64,000 nt of DNA. Origin: Neoroseomonas marina (GTDB lineage: Bacteria > Pseudomonadota > Alphaproteobacteria > Acetobacterales > Acetobacteraceae). The stretch covers positions 1-64,000 of the forward strand of contig NZ_JABBKX010000013.1 of NCBI RefSeq assembly GCF_012927745.1, read 5' to 3'. How positions within the stretch are numbered: the first letter of the stretch is position 1; every line of letters begins with the position of its first letter. This document shows positions 12,231-21,457 of the stretch, in pieces. The notes beneath the pieces are model-generated. The model saw nothing but the letters and a program-made list of their open reading frames with translations. It did no database searches and had not been told where the DNA came from. Position numbers and translations under genes: made by a program.

Positions 12231-13280
12231 TCAGGCGCCCTTGTTGCGACGAGCGGCGATGGCCGCCGCCGCCTGGTCCACCAGCTCCGCAATGATCTCG
12301 GCGGCGGGCTGTTCCTTGGTCACCATGCCGACCGACTGACCGGCCATGACGGACCCGCTCTCGACATCGCCGTCGATCACCGCGCGGCGCAGGGCGCCGG
12401 CCCAGAAATGCTCGATGTCGAGCTGCGCGGCCTCCTTGTCGAGCTCGCCCGCCTTGAACCGGCGGATGGTCTCGGCCTGGTGCTCCAGGAAGCGCTTCGT
12501 CCCCTGGTTCTGCAGGGCGCGGACCGGGATCACCGGGAAGGCGTCATCCAGCTGGATCGTCGGCATGGCGTCGCGCGCCTGGCCGCGGATGAAGGCCTGC
12601 TTGAAGTTCGGGTGCGCGATGCACTCGCTCGCGCAGACGAAGCGCGTGCCGACCTGCGCACCCGCCGCCCCCATCTCGAGGTAGGACAGGATCGCCTCCC
12701 CGCGCCCGATCCCGCCCGCGACGAAGACGGGGACATCGGCGATGTAGGGCAGGATCTCCTGCGCCAGCACGTTCAGCGACACGGGGCCGATATGCCCGCC
12801 CGCCTCGGAACCCTCGATCACCAGCGCATCCGCCCCGCTGCGGATCAGCCGCTTCGCGAGCACCAGCGCGGGGGCGAAGCAGACGACCTTCGCCCCACCC
12901 TCCTTCGCCTTCTTGATCGCGGAGCCCGGCGGAATGCCGCCGGCGAAGACGATGTGCCCGACCTTCGCCGCGAGGCACACATCCACCAGCTGATCGAGCC
13001 GCGGATGCATGGTGATCAGGTTCACGCCGAAGGGCTTCTGCGTGAGCGCCTGCGTCCCCGCGATCTCCTCCGCGAGGCGGGGCGGCTCCATCGCCCCGCA
13101 GGCGATCACCCCGAAGGCGCCCGCATTGGACAGCGCGGCGACCAGGTGCCGCTCGCTGACCCAGGACATGGCCCCGCCCATGATGGCGTAGCGGCTGCCG
13201 AGGAACCCGGCGCCGCGCGCCATCAGGCGGTCGAACTCGGCATAGGCCCAGTCGGGCGCGCGGTCGGCGGCCTGGCTCAC
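12231..13280 (-). CDS. Nitronate monooxygenase / 2-nitropropane dioxygenase-family FMN enzyme
   Basis: TIM-barrel FMN protein of the NPD family, whose members oxidise alkyl nitronates or, as FabK, reduce enoyl-ACP. Family marks are the N-terminal YAIMGGAMSWVSERHLVAALSNAGAFGVIACG, SEAGGHIG (about 158-165) and PVFVAGGIGRGEAILSYLEMGAAGAQVGTRF. The start is GTG and overlaps the lysC stop by four bases (GTGA), so it is cotranslated with aspartokinase. I cannot assign the substrate from sequence alone. Confidence 0.85.
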   Translation of the reverse strand: MSQAADRAPDWAYAEFDRLMARGAGFLGSRYAIMGGAMSWVSERHLVAALSNAGAFGVIACGAMEPPRLAEEIAGTQALTQKPFGVNLITMHPRLDQLVDVCLAAKVGHIVFAGGIPPGSAIKKAKEGGAKVVCFAPALVLAKRLIRSGADALVIEGSEAGGHIGPVSLNVLAQEILPYIADVPVFVAGGIGRGEAILSYLEMGAAGAQVGTRFVCASECIAHPNFKQAFIRGQARDAMPTIQLDDAFPVIPVRALQNQGTKRFLEHQAETIRRFKAGELDKEAAQLDIEHFWAGALRRAVIDGDVESGSVMAGQSVGMVTKEQPAAEIIAELVDQAAAAIAARRNKGA

Positions 13281-14500
13281 GCGGGGGCGTCCAGCCCGTA
13301 GGCGGTGTGCAGCGCCCGCACCGCGAGTTCCGTGTAGTCGGCCGCCACCAGCACCGAGACCTTGATCTCCGAGGTCGAGATGACCTGGATGTTGATCCCC
13401 TTCTCGGCCAGTGCCTTGAACATGGTGTTCGCGACACCCGCATGGCTGCGCATGCCGATGCCCACGACCGAGATCTTCGCGACCTCGGGGTCGGCCAGCA
13501 CCGCCTCGTAGCCGATCTCCGGCTGTGCCTTGCCCAGCACGTCCTGCGCCCGTGCGAGGTCCGCCTTGCCGACCGTGAAGGTCATGTCCGTGGTGCCGTC
13601 GGCGCCGATGTTCTGGACGATCATGTCCACGTTCACGTTCGCCTTGGCCATCAGGCCGAAGACGCTCGCCGCCACGCCCGGCCGGTCCGGCACGCGACGC
13701 AGCGTCACCTTGGCATCGTCGCGGGAATACGCGATGCCGGAAACCACGGGCTGTTCCACGATCTCGTCCTCATCCACCACGAGCGAGCCGGGCTTGTCCT
13801 CGAAGGAGGACACGACCTGCACCCGCACGCCGAGCTTCATCGCCAGTTCGACCGACCGGGTCTGCAGCACCTTGGCGCCGACCGAGGCCAGTTCGAGCAT
13901 CTCCTCGAAGGAGATGCGCTCCAGTTTCCGGGCCCGCGGCACGATGCGCGGGTCGGTCGTGTAGATGCCGTCCACGTCGGTGTAGATGTCGCAGCGGTCG
14001 GCCTTCACAGCCGCGGCGATCGCGACCGCCGAGAGATCCGACCCGCCGCGCCCGAGCGTCGTGATCCGGTGCCGCGTGTTCTCGATGCCCTGGAAGCCGG
14101 CGATCACCGGCACCTGGCCCGCTTCCATCCGCTCGATCAGCACCGCGCCGTCGATCTGCTCGACCCGCGCCTTGCCATGCGCCTGGTCGGTGACGATGGG
14201 CACCTGCCAGCCCTGCCAGGACCGCGCATCGACCCCGATGGACTGCAGCGCGATGGCGGTGAGGCCGGTCGTCACCTGCTCCCCCGTCGCGACGACGGTG
14301 TCGTATTCGCGCGCGTCGTGCAGCGGCGAGAGGTCCTGGCACCATTTGACCAACTGGTTGGTCACGCCGGACATGGCCGAGACCACGACGGCGACCTGGT
14401 TGCCGGCGTCCACCTCCCGCTTCACGCGGTTGGCGACGTTGCGGATGCGATCGAGATCGGCGACGGAGGTGCCGCCGAACTTCATGACAATACGAGCCAT
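13277..14500 (-). CDS. lysC: Aspartate kinase
   Basis: Phosphorylates aspartate at the entry to lysine, threonine and methionine synthesis. The ATG at 14500 (MARIVMKFGGTSV) gives 407 residues, the size of the single-function enzyme. The kinase domain shows KFGGTS at the N-terminus and GRGGSDLSAVAIA near 150. Two C-terminal ACT domains (about 265-400, ending near SEIKVSVLV) are the usual lysine/threonine feedback sites. The extra upstream open frame lies in a noncoding divergent promoter region shared with ubiG. Confidence 0.96.
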   Translation of the reverse strand: MARIVMKFGGTSVADLDRIRNVANRVKREVDAGNQVAVVVSAMSGVTNQLVKWCQDLSPLHDAREYDTVVATGEQVTTGLTAIALQSIGVDARSWQGWQVPIVTDQAHGKARVEQIDGAVLIERMEAGQVPVIAGFQGIENTRHRITTLGRGGSDLSAVAIAAAVKADRCDIYTDVDGIYTTDPRIVPRARKLERISFEEMLELASVGAKVLQTRSVELAMKLGVRVQVVSSFEDKPGSLVVDEDEIVEQPVVSGIAYSRDDAKVTLRRVPDRPGVAASVFGLMAKANVNVDMIVQNIGADGTTDMTFTVGKADLARAQDVLGKAQPEIGYEAVLADPEVAKISVVGIGMRSHAGVANTMFKALAEKGINIQVISTSEIKVSVLVAADYTELAVRALHTAYGLDAPA

Positions 14501-14672
14501 CGGCGGCGGTCGGTCCCTGGGGCCGGGCGGGGCGGAAAGGTCACGCCGGCGGCGCTGCCGCACGACGGGGCCGGACAGATACAGACCGCCCGGGGGCCGC
14601 GCAACCCGCGACGGGCCCCTCCCCCCTCGCCTCGGGGCGGAAAACCCGGCATGTGGTCCCCATCTCGACCGG

Positions 14673-15404
14673 ATGCCCCCGATGACCGCTCTCGGCGCAG
14701 AGATCGCCAAGTTCGACGCCCTGGCCGCCCGCTGGTGGGACCCCGACGGCCCGATGAAGCCGCTGCACCGGATGAATCCGCTGCGCATCGGCTGGATCGC
14801 CGACCGCCTGGCCCGCCGTCACGGCCGCGACCCGAAGGCGCCGGACGCCCTGACCGGCCTCGCGATCCTCGATGTCGGTTGCGGCGCGGGCCTCGCCTCG
14901 GAAGCCCTGGCCCGCCGCGGCGCCCGCGTCACCGGCCTCGACGCGGCGGGGGAGGCCCTGGACGCCGCCCGCGCGCACGCCGCCGCCGCGGACCTTTCGA
15001 TCGACTACCGCGAGGGCCTTCCGGAGGACCTCCCCGAGGGCGAGACCTTCGACGCCGTGGTCGCGCTCGAGGTCATCGAGCATGTCTCGGACCGCCAAGC
15101 CTTCCTCGCCGCCCTCGCCCGGGCGGCGAAGCCCGGCGCGCCGCTCTTCCTCTCCACGCTGAACCGTACGCCTCGGTCGTTCCTGATGGCGAAGCTCGGC
15201 GCCGAATACGTCCTGCGGATGCTCCCGGTCGGCACGCATGACTGGCGGATGTTCGTCACCCCGGGCGAACTCGGGGACGGCCTGCGCGCCGTGGGCTTCC
15301 GGGTCACCGACATCGCCGGCATGACCATGGACAAGCTCACGGGGCGCTGGCGCGCGACGCGCGACGTCGGGGTCAATTACATCGTGATGGCGGAGGCGCG
15401 CTGA
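14673..15404 (+). CDS. ubiG: Bifunctional ubiquinone biosynthesis O-methyltransferase UbiG
   Basis: SAM-dependent enzyme that performs both O-methylations in ubiquinone synthesis. The N-terminal signature EIAKFDALAARWWDPDG followed by KPLHRMNPLR is characteristic of UbiG. SAM motif I is LDVGCGAGLASE (about residues 68-79), and LEVIEHV and THDWRMFVTPGEL follow. Starts at 14673 and 14682 are both possible, giving 243 or 240 residues. It is divergent from lysC and ends eight bases from the convergent autotransporter gene. Confidence 0.94.
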   Translation: MPPMTALGAEIAKFDALAARWWDPDGPMKPLHRMNPLRIGWIADRLARRHGRDPKAPDALTGLAILDVGCGAGLASEALARRGARVTGLDAAGEALDAARAHAAAADLSIDYREGLPEDLPEGETFDAVVALEVIEHVSDRQAFLAALARAAKPGAPLFLSTLNRTPRSFLMAKLGAEYVLRMLPVGTHDWRMFVTPGELGDGLRAVGFRVTDIAGMTMDKLTGRWRATRDVGVNYIVMAEAR

Positions 15405-15411
15405 GCCTGCC

Positions 15412-16980
15412 TCAGAACGAGAACCGCGCCCGCGCCGCGAAAACCTGGGAATTGTAGCCCGCGCCCGCCTGCCCGTCGTAGGAGACCTGGATCACCCCCG
15501 CGACCAGCGGCACCCGCACCCGGATGCCCCATTGCGCCGCCCAGCCCTCGGTCTGCGGCCCCGCCAGGTTCACCTGGCCCGCCCCCGGCACGGTCGCGAA
15601 GATCGCGTTCATCGAGGCATCCGTGTCGCCCCAGATGTTCATCGCCCGGACATAGACGCGCGGCTCCACGCGGAAGTTCCACACCTCGTATTCGTCGCGC
15701 CACACCGCGCCGAGCCACATGCGCTGTCGCTGTGCCGATCCCGAAAAGCCCTGCAACGCCAGCGGATTGCCCGTCTCGGTGAAGCCCTCGTTCTCGACCC
15801 GCGCATACTGGTAGCCGAACTGCGGCGTGATCGAGGTGCCGATCAGCCGCTTGAGGTCGAAGGAGAACTGCCCCCCGCCCGTCGCGGTCGTCAGCCCATA
15901 AGAGGCCGAGGCCACCCCGCCCACCTCCTGCGACCCGTTCCGCGTGCTGTTGTCGCCCCGGCCCATCACGCCGAGCAGCGCCACCGTGACGTCGCCCAGG
16001 CGATAGGCCCCGAACGGCCCGGTCTTCATCAGGTCGAGCCGACTCGATTCCGGCGCGAAACTGTCGTTGGTCGACATGTCGACGCGACTGACATCGGCAA
16101 TCCAGCCCAGCATCAGCCCCGGCAGCGGCGCACCCGCGACACCGCCCGTCACGCCGCCGAAATCGCTCCGCGCCCCGGGCACGTACTGCCCCGGATTGGC
16201 GTTGAGGAATCCATAGCCGCCGTAGGCCTCGGCGAAGACCGTCCAGGGCCGGTCGCCGATGTCGAAGAATCCGGGATCGCTCGCCTCCCCCAGGATCCGG
16301 TCGGTCAGCCGGTCGAGGTCCTGCAGGGCGCCGATCCGGCCCAGGGGATGGGCGGTCCCGATCCGCACCACGGGCGTCCCGGTCACCTGGTAGAGGTCGG
16401 TCGTCGCGGTCAGGATCGTCTGCGGCGTGTTGGTGTTCACCAGGGTGAAGCCGCCGCCGATCGGCACATTCGCCACGTTCGCGTTGTTCTGGCAGCCCGC
16501 CGGCAATGCCCCGCCGCTGCCCAGCACCCCGGACACGCCCGCGCTGCCGCAGACACCACGATCCCCGATCGCGATGGCCAGCGGCTGGAAGGTGCTGGGG
16601 TTGGTCCCGGTGACCGTCACCTGGAACGGCGCCCCGTTGATCACCTGCTGCGTCGTTGTCTGCCCGACCAGCAGCGGGTTCGACAGTTGCACCCGGACCG
16701 GCGCGGCCGCGTTGGTGATGGCAACCCCGGTCTGCGCGACGGCCGACTGACCGGCCGCGCTGCCGATCGTGTCACCGAAGGTCGTGGTGAAGACCGTGCC
16801 CGGCTGGCCGCCGATCACCCCGTCGATGCGCGTGGTGGAGCCGCCATTCTGAAAGGTCTGCGTGACCGAGGAAGAGGTAAGGTCGAGCGGCGCCACCTGC
16901 GCACGGGCGCCAGGTGCGGCTGCGGCCAGCACCGAGGCCGCCAGCACCCCAGCCCGGAGCGAATCGCCGAATCGCACCAC
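15412..16980 (-). CDS. Autotransporter-like outer-membrane protein
   Basis: 522-residue protein with a signal peptide (about 1-27, ending in ARAQ), a Gly/Ser/Thr/Val-rich exported region (about 30-230, with one cysteine pair flanking a glycine-rich loop), and a C-terminal region of alternating polar/aromatic strands (about 240-522). It ends in aromatic Phe-Ser-Phe, the usual C-terminal signature of outer-membrane barrels assembled by BAM. Phrases such as GYGFLN, QFGYQYARVEN and WNFRVEPRVYVRAMN fit an autotransporter beta-domain. The passenger is short and I see no protease triad, so its role may be adhesion or unknown. It sits between ubiG and DUF1178, genes that are often adjacent in alphaproteobacteria. 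Confidence 0.75.
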   Translation of the reverse strand: MVRFGDSLRAGVLAASVLAAAAPGARAQVAPLDLTSSSVTQTFQNGGSTTRIDGVIGGQPGTVFTTTFGDTIGSAAGQSAVAQTGVAITNAAAPVRVQLSNPLLVGQTTTQQVINGAPFQVTVTGTNPSTFQPLAIAIGDRGVCGSAGVSGVLGSGGALPAGCQNNANVANVPIGGGFTLVNTNTPQTILTATTDLYQVTGTPVVRIGTAHPLGRIGALQDLDRLTDRILGEASDPGFFDIGDRPWTVFAEAYGGYGFLNANPGQYVPGARSDFGGVTGGVAGAPLPGLMLGWIADVSRVDMSTNDSFAPESSRLDLMKTGPFGAYRLGDVTVALLGVMGRGDNSTRNGSQEVGGVASASYGLTTATGGGQFSFDLKRLIGTSITPQFGYQYARVENEGFTETGNPLALQGFSGSAQRQRMWLGAVWRDEYEVWNFRVEPRVYVRAMNIWGDTDASMNAIFATVPGAGQVNLAGPQTEGWAAQWGIRVRVPLVAGVIQVSYDGQAGAGYNSQVFAARARFSF

Positions 16981-17058
16981 CTGCCGCCTCCTTCCCCAGA
17001 GCAGACCGAATCTCGGCTTTCGGGGGGCGCCGGCGCAAGCATCCCGGCGTGCGCGGGA

Positions 17059-17568
17059 TCACGCGTCGGACGGGGGCACCCAGGGAATGCGCGCGACCTC
17101 GATGCCTTCGTCGCGCAGGGCCTCGGTCTCGGCGTCGGTCGCCTCGCCGAAGATGCCGCGGCGCTCGGATTCGCCGTTGTGCATGCGCCGCGCCTCCTCG
17201 GCGAAATCGGCGCCGACGTAGTCGCAGTTCCGTTCCACTTCCTGCCGGAGGCGTTGCAGCATGGCGCGCATCTGCGCCGGCATGGGCCCGGCCGCCGCCT
17301 GGCCGGTCGGCTGGCCCGAGGACTCCGCGGGCGCCCGGGGCGCCTCGACCGGCGGCGCCGGCATGGGCACCACGGCATTGCGGGCCGGGCGGCCCTTCTT
17401 CGGAATGGCCGGCGCCATCAGCGCGCGCGCGACCTCGGTCCCGCCGCAGACCGGGCATTCCACCAGGCCAGCCGCGGCCAGGGTGTCGAAGGCGGCGCTG
17501 TCCTTGTACCAGCCGTCGAAGGCGTGCTCCTCGGCCGTGCTCGTGCAGCGCAACTGATAGTGGATCAT
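17059..17568 (-). CDS. DUF1178 family protein
   Basis: Small protein of unknown function, conserved across alphaproteobacteria. The N-terminus MIHYQLRC followed by HAFDGWYKDSAAFD and a rubredoxin-like knuckle CPVCGG (about residues 39-44) is diagnostic. A proline/alanine linker and a helical tail (LRQEVERNCDYVG and FAEEARRMHNGE) follow. It belongs to the comF-grxC-DUF1178-ubiG neighbourhood. The carbon-nitrogen hydrolase that I recall between grxC and DUF1178 in many relatives is absent here. Confidence 0.88.
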   Translation of the reverse strand: MIHYQLRCTSTAEEHAFDGWYKDSAAFDTLAAAGLVECPVCGGTEVARALMAPAIPKKGRPARNAVVPMPAPPVEAPRAPAESSGQPTGQAAAGPMPAQMRAMLQRLRQEVERNCDYVGADFAEEARRMHNGESERRGIFGEATDAETEALRDEGIEVARIPWVPPSDA

Positions 17569-17654
17569 TGCTCCGTATCCTCGGCCCGCCGTCTCCGCGG
17601 CGCAGCCTCTCCCCTGGATCTGGCACTCATCGGCCGAGACTGCCAGAGGGCGGC

Positions 17655-17912
17655 TTACGCCGCCAGCAGGGCATCCAGCTTGCCGGCGCGGTCGAGCGCC
17701 GCGAGGTCGTCCGACCCGCCGAGCGCCTGCCCGTTCACGAAGACCTGCGGCACGGTCGTCCGCCCGCCCGAGCGTTCGGTCGCCTGCCGGCGCGCCTCGG
17801 ACCCGTTGGGCGCGTAGATTTCCTCATAGGCGACGCCCTTGCGGTCGAGCAGCGCCTTGGCGCGCGCGCAATAGGGGCAGAAGTCCTGAACGTAGATCTC
17901 GATCTTGGCCAT
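17655..17912 (-). CDS. grxC: Glutaredoxin 3 (dithiol, CPYC)
   Basis: Glutathione-dependent thiol-disulfide oxidoreductase. The 85-residue protein is a single thioredoxin fold with active-site C12-P-Y-C15, the cis-proline motif TVPQVF and the glutathione-binding GGSDD. The length and CPYC motif match GrxC. It is distinct from the monothiol CGFS glutaredoxin at 37.5 kb. It follows comF on the same strand. Confidence 0.95.
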   Translation of the reverse strand: MAKIEIYVQDFCPYCARAKALLDRKGVAYEEIYAPNGSEARRQATERSGGRTTVPQVFVNGQALGGSDDLAALDRAGKLDALLAA

Positions 17913-17963
17913 GCCGGAACAGTTGGCACGACGCCAGCCATGGTCAAGCCGCAGCCCTCAGGC

Positions 17964-18746
17964 TCAGCCATCCCTCAGGCGCGGATCGGGCACGCGCGCC
18001 ACGGCGAGCACATCGACCGCCGCCGCCCCCGCCGCGAGCAGGACCTGCGCGCAGGCCTCGGCCGTGGCGCCCGAGGTCATCACATCGTCCACCAGCAGCA
18101 CCTGCCGCCCGGTGACCAGCTGGCGGTCGTGGCGGCCCATGGCGAAGGCGCCATCGACCGTCGCCGCCCGCTCGGCCGCCCCCTTCTGCCCCAGAGGCGG
18201 GGTCCGCCGCGTCCGCCGCAGCAGGTCCGGCACGACCGGCCGTCCGGCGATCCGCCCGACGGCCTGGGCCAGCAGCGCCGCCTGGTCGTAGCGCCGCCCG
18301 ATCAGCCGCCGCCAATGGGCGGGCACCGGGACGACAAGCTCCGCCCGCGCCAGCAGCCCCGCCCCGGCCCGGGCCATCTGCCGCGCCAGCGGCAGCGCCA
18401 GATGCGTCCGGTCGCCATGCTTGAAGGGCAGGATGAGCCGTTTCGCGCCCTCGTCGTAGCGCAGCGCCGCGCGGGCCTGGCGGAAGGCCGGCGGCCGGTT
18501 CCGGCAGCGCGGGCAGGTCCCCGCCTCGGTCCCGGCCTGGGCGGCATGGGCAAAGGGCACCCCGCAGCGCGTGCAGAAGGGCGCCGTGATGACCGATAGC
18601 CCCCCGAAGCACGACGGGCAGAGCGTGCCCTGCTGCGCCACCTCCGCCTCGCAGCCGAGGCAGCGCGGCGGCAGCAGCACGTCGAGCAGGCCGCCCCCCG
18701 CCCGGCGCAACCGGGCCGTGAGGCGCCCGAGGGGCTCCGGCTGCAC
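17964..18746 (-). CDS. ComF family protein (double zinc ribbon + phosphoribosyltransferase fold)
   Basis: Homologue of ComF/GntX, linked to DNA uptake and use in competent bacteria. The N-terminus carries paired cysteines (CLGC, CPSC, CTRC and CPRC, about residues 29-80) forming two zinc ribbons. The C-terminal half is a type I phosphoribosyltransferase fold with the PRPP-binding loop VLLVDDVMTSGAT (about 219-231). Helicase partner genes are not adjacent. The pairing with grxC is typical of alphaproteobacteria. Confidence 0.9.
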   Translation of the reverse strand: MQPEPLGRLTARLRRAGGGLLDVLLPPRCLGCEAEVAQQGTLCPSCFGGLSVITAPFCTRCGVPFAHAAQAGTEAGTCPRCRNRPPAFRQARAALRYDEGAKRLILPFKHGDRTHLALPLARQMARAGAGLLARAELVVPVPAHWRRLIGRRYDQAALLAQAVGRIAGRPVVPDLLRRTRRTPPLGQKGAAERAATVDGAFAMGRHDRQLVTGRQVLLVDDVMTSGATAEACAQVLLAAGAAAVDVLAVARVPDPRLRDG

Positions 18747-18754
18747 CCCGCCCG

Positions 18755-20371
18755 TCAGACCCAGAGGCCGAAGGGCGCGTCCCCGTCCTTCTCGACCTCA
18801 TGCACGAGGTCGATTTCCCAGGAGAGGTATTCGCGCATCGCCTCCTCGATCCCGGAATTGCGGTCATAGGGGCGGAGGTAGAAATCGGCGCAGTCCGCAT
18901 CCGCCGGCACGGTGCGGTCGGCTTCGAGCGGGAAACCCGCCGCCTTCCACGCCGCCGTCCCGCCCGACAGCACCTTTACCGGCGCCTTGGCGAAACCGAG
19001 CAGTTCCTTCGCCGCCAGCCGCGCCTGCGCCTCCTCCGGCGCCGCCACCACGACCTGCCGGTCGCCCGCGATCTGCCCCGCGAGCCGGTCGAGCCGCGTC
19101 CGGATGCCCCACATCGCGCCGGGGATATGCCCGTCGCGGAAGTCGATGGACCGCGCCAGGTCCACCACCTGCGCCGCCCCCTCGGCCGCGAGCACGGCGA
19201 GTTCCGGCGCCGTCACGTGCGGAACCTTCACCGCATCGGCTTCCGGGCAATCGGCCTTCCAGAACCCCTCCTCGAGCCGACCGTCCAGGCCGTCGGCGAG
19301 GACATGGACCTCCCAACCCCCCAGTTGCCGGAGCCAGCCGCCGGTCATGCGCGCACGCACGCCGGTATCGTCCACCAGCACGATCCGCGCCCCGCGCACC
19401 GCCACCCACTGGTCCGTCGCCTGCACCAGCTGCCCACCCGGCGCCGAGCGGCTGCCGAGCAGATGCCCCGCCGCGTATTCCGCCGGGTCCCGGACATCGA
19501 GGACATAGGTCGTCCGCTTCGCATCGCCGCGCATCTTCTCGAGCTCGGCGCGCGTCGTGACCTGCACGCCGTTGCGGCGGGCAAAGCGGTCGGCCCGCGC
19601 GAAGGCGTCGTCGAGGCCCGTCGGCGTGCCCTCCGGGTAGCGCACGTCACGGCCACGGTCGCAGGCGAAGCCCGCGAGTTCCCAGCCCATGGTGCCGTTG
19701 CGCAGCGCCACGACCTTGTTCGGGATCCCCGCGCTGCGCAGCGATTCCGCGCCCAGGATGGATCGCGTCCGCCCCGCGCAGTTCACCACGACCGTCGTCT
19801 CCGGCCGCGTCACGAATTCCCCGATGCGATAGACCAGCTCGCCGCCCGGGACGTTCACAGCCGTCGGGATCGTCATGCGGCGGAATTCGTCGATCGGCCG
19901 GCTGTCGAGGACGACCATGTCGGTCCCGGCATCCATCATCGCCTTGAGCTCGCCCGGATCGACCGAGGGCGTCTCGTAGTGATGCTCGACCCATTCCCCG
20001 AACGCCTTGGACGGCACGTTCACGCCCGAGAAGGCGACATATCCGGCCGCCACCCAGGCCGGCGTCCCCCCGGTCAGCACCGAGACCTTCGTGCAGCCGA
20101 TCCCCTCGAGATAGGCCGCGAGCCGCGCGGCGTACCCCTCCCCGCCATCGACGCAGACGACCGGCACGTCGCGCCGCGGCAGCAGGGTGCGGGCGCGCAT
20201 CTCCATCTTCGACAGCGGGCAGGGCACCGCCCAGAACAGGTGCGACCTGCCGAACTCGCCTTCCTCGCGCGCGTCCAGCACCGCGAGTTCCTGCCCTTCC
20301 TGAATCAGGCGCTTGAGCGTCGCGGCGTCGATCTGGCTGGCCATGCTTTCCATCCCCTTGTCCAACGCCAC
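18755..20371 (-). CDS. Multidomain rhodanese-like protein (four rhodanese repeats)
   Basis: 538 residues made of four consecutive rhodanese folds, at about 10-112, 135-240, 275-372 and 385-483. Each ends with a recognisable GG-AW, GW or GLDG element. Only the first two keep a cysteine at the active-site position: C73 in VVCVDGGEG, and C198 in the textbook loop CAGRTRS. The third has Asp (LVDDTGVRA) and the fourth Ala (VVAAPEEAQ), so they are probably structural or substrate-binding. Likely a sulfurtransferase, acceptor unknown. The given GTG start has GGGAG upstream. An alternative ATG at 20344 is also preceded by AAGGGG. Confidence 0.88.
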   Translation of the reverse strand: MALDKGMESMASQIDAATLKRLIQEGQELAVLDAREEGEFGRSHLFWAVPCPLSKMEMRARTLLPRRDVPVVCVDGGEGYAARLAAYLEGIGCTKVSVLTGGTPAWVAAGYVAFSGVNVPSKAFGEWVEHHYETPSVDPGELKAMMDAGTDMVVLDSRPIDEFRRMTIPTAVNVPGGELVYRIGEFVTRPETTVVVNCAGRTRSILGAESLRSAGIPNKVVALRNGTMGWELAGFACDRGRDVRYPEGTPTGLDDAFARADRFARRNGVQVTTRAELEKMRGDAKRTTYVLDVRDPAEYAAGHLLGSRSAPGGQLVQATDQWVAVRGARIVLVDDTGVRARMTGGWLRQLGGWEVHVLADGLDGRLEEGFWKADCPEADAVKVPHVTAPELAVLAAEGAAQVVDLARSIDFRDGHIPGAMWGIRTRLDRLAGQIAGDRQVVVAAPEEAQARLAAKELLGFAKAPVKVLSGGTAAWKAAGFPLEADRTVPADADCADFYLRPYDRNSGIEEAMREYLSWEIDLVHEVEKDGDAPFGLWV

Positions 20372-20421
20372 CTGTACTCCCGCTTGATACGCGGCGGAAC
20401 CGGGCGCATGTCGCGCCCAGC

Positions 20422-21309
20422 ATGTCCGATCCCGTCCAGGTCTTCGACCGCCGACTTGTCCGCCTCCGCCGCGACCGCGCCGCGTCCACGATCGACCGGG
20501 TCGCCCCGGTCCTCGAGGATGTCGCAGACCGGCTGCTCGACCGCCTGGACGACACGACGCATCGCTTCACCCGGGCCCTCGACCTCGGCGGCCGCGGCAT
20601 CGTGGCCCCGCGCCTCGCCGCGCGCGGCATCCCCTTCGTCGTCTCCGCCGACCTCGGCCCCCGCATGGCCGCGCGCGCCGGCGGCCTGCCCGTCGCCGCC
20701 GACGAGGAATGGCTCCCCTTCGCCGAGGGCGCCTTCGACCTCGTCGTCGCCGCCTTCTCGCTCCATTGGGTCAACGACCTTCCGGGTGCCCTGGTGCAGA
20801 TCCGCCGCGCCCTCGCCCCCGATGGCCTCTTCCTCGCCGCCCTGCCTGGCCTGCCGACGCTCCAGGAGCTCCGCGGCGCGCTCGCCGAAGCCGAAAGCGA
20901 GATCCGCGGCGGCCTCGCCCCCCGCGTCTCTCCCTTCCCGGAACTGCGCGACGGCGCGGCCCTGCTGCAGCGCGCCGGCTTCGCCCTGCCCGTCGCGGAT
21001 GCCGAGGACATCGACCTCCGCTACCGCACCCCGCTTGGCCTCATCGCGGACCTCCGGGCCGCCGGCGAGACCAGCGCCGTCCTCGCCCGCGACGCGCGCA
21101 CCCCGCCGCGGGACCTCTTTCCGCTCGCCGCCGCCCGCCTGGCGGGGTCGGACGCCGGCATTCCCGCGACCTTCCGCCTGCTGGTCCTGACCGGCTGGTC
21201 GCCCTCCGCCACGCAATCGAGGCCCGCCCGGCCCGGCAGCGCGACGGCGCGCCTCGCCGATGCGCTCGGGACCGTGGAACGCAGCGCCGGCGAGAAGACG
21301 GGCCACTGA
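20422..21309 (+). CDS. NDUFAF5/BioC-like SAM-dependent methyltransferase
   Basis: Class I methyltransferase-fold protein of 295 residues. The start QVFDRRLVRLRRDRAA closely resembles the NDUFAF5 family, whose mitochondrial member hydroxylates an arginine of complex I. BioC is the other relative. The glycine motif is degraded (LDLGGRGIVAPRLA, about 53-66), and DLVVAAFSLHWVNDLPGAL (about 103-121) is the acidic/post-motif II region. There are no biotin genes nearby, which favours the NDUFAF5-like role over BioC. It is divergent from the rhodanese gene. Confidence 0.8.
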   Translation: MSDPVQVFDRRLVRLRRDRAASTIDRVAPVLEDVADRLLDRLDDTTHRFTRALDLGGRGIVAPRLAARGIPFVVSADLGPRMAARAGGLPVAADEEWLPFAEGAFDLVVAAFSLHWVNDLPGALVQIRRALAPDGLFLAALPGLPTLQELRGALAEAESEIRGGLAPRVSPFPELRDGAALLQRAGFALPVADAEDIDLRYRTPLGLIADLRAAGETSAVLARDARTPPRDLFPLAAARLAGSDAGIPATFRLLVLTGWSPSATQSRPARPGSATARLADALGTVERSAGEKTGH

Positions 21310-21457
21310 CGCCACACACGATCGACCGCCGCCTTCCCCCGGCGGCCTCAGGTCAAACCGTTGGCGGCCCGGCACGACACCCGCACCGCTTGCAACCGCC
21401 GGGTGCGAAGCGCATCTTCGGCCCTTCAACGAACGCCGCTATCCGGACCGGACCCTC

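Noticed and set aside
20422..21309. Assignment of the methyltransferase as BioC
   Set aside because: No bio genes are nearby, the SAM motif is degraded, and the N-terminal QVFDRRLVRLRRDRAA fits NDUFAF5-like proteins better.
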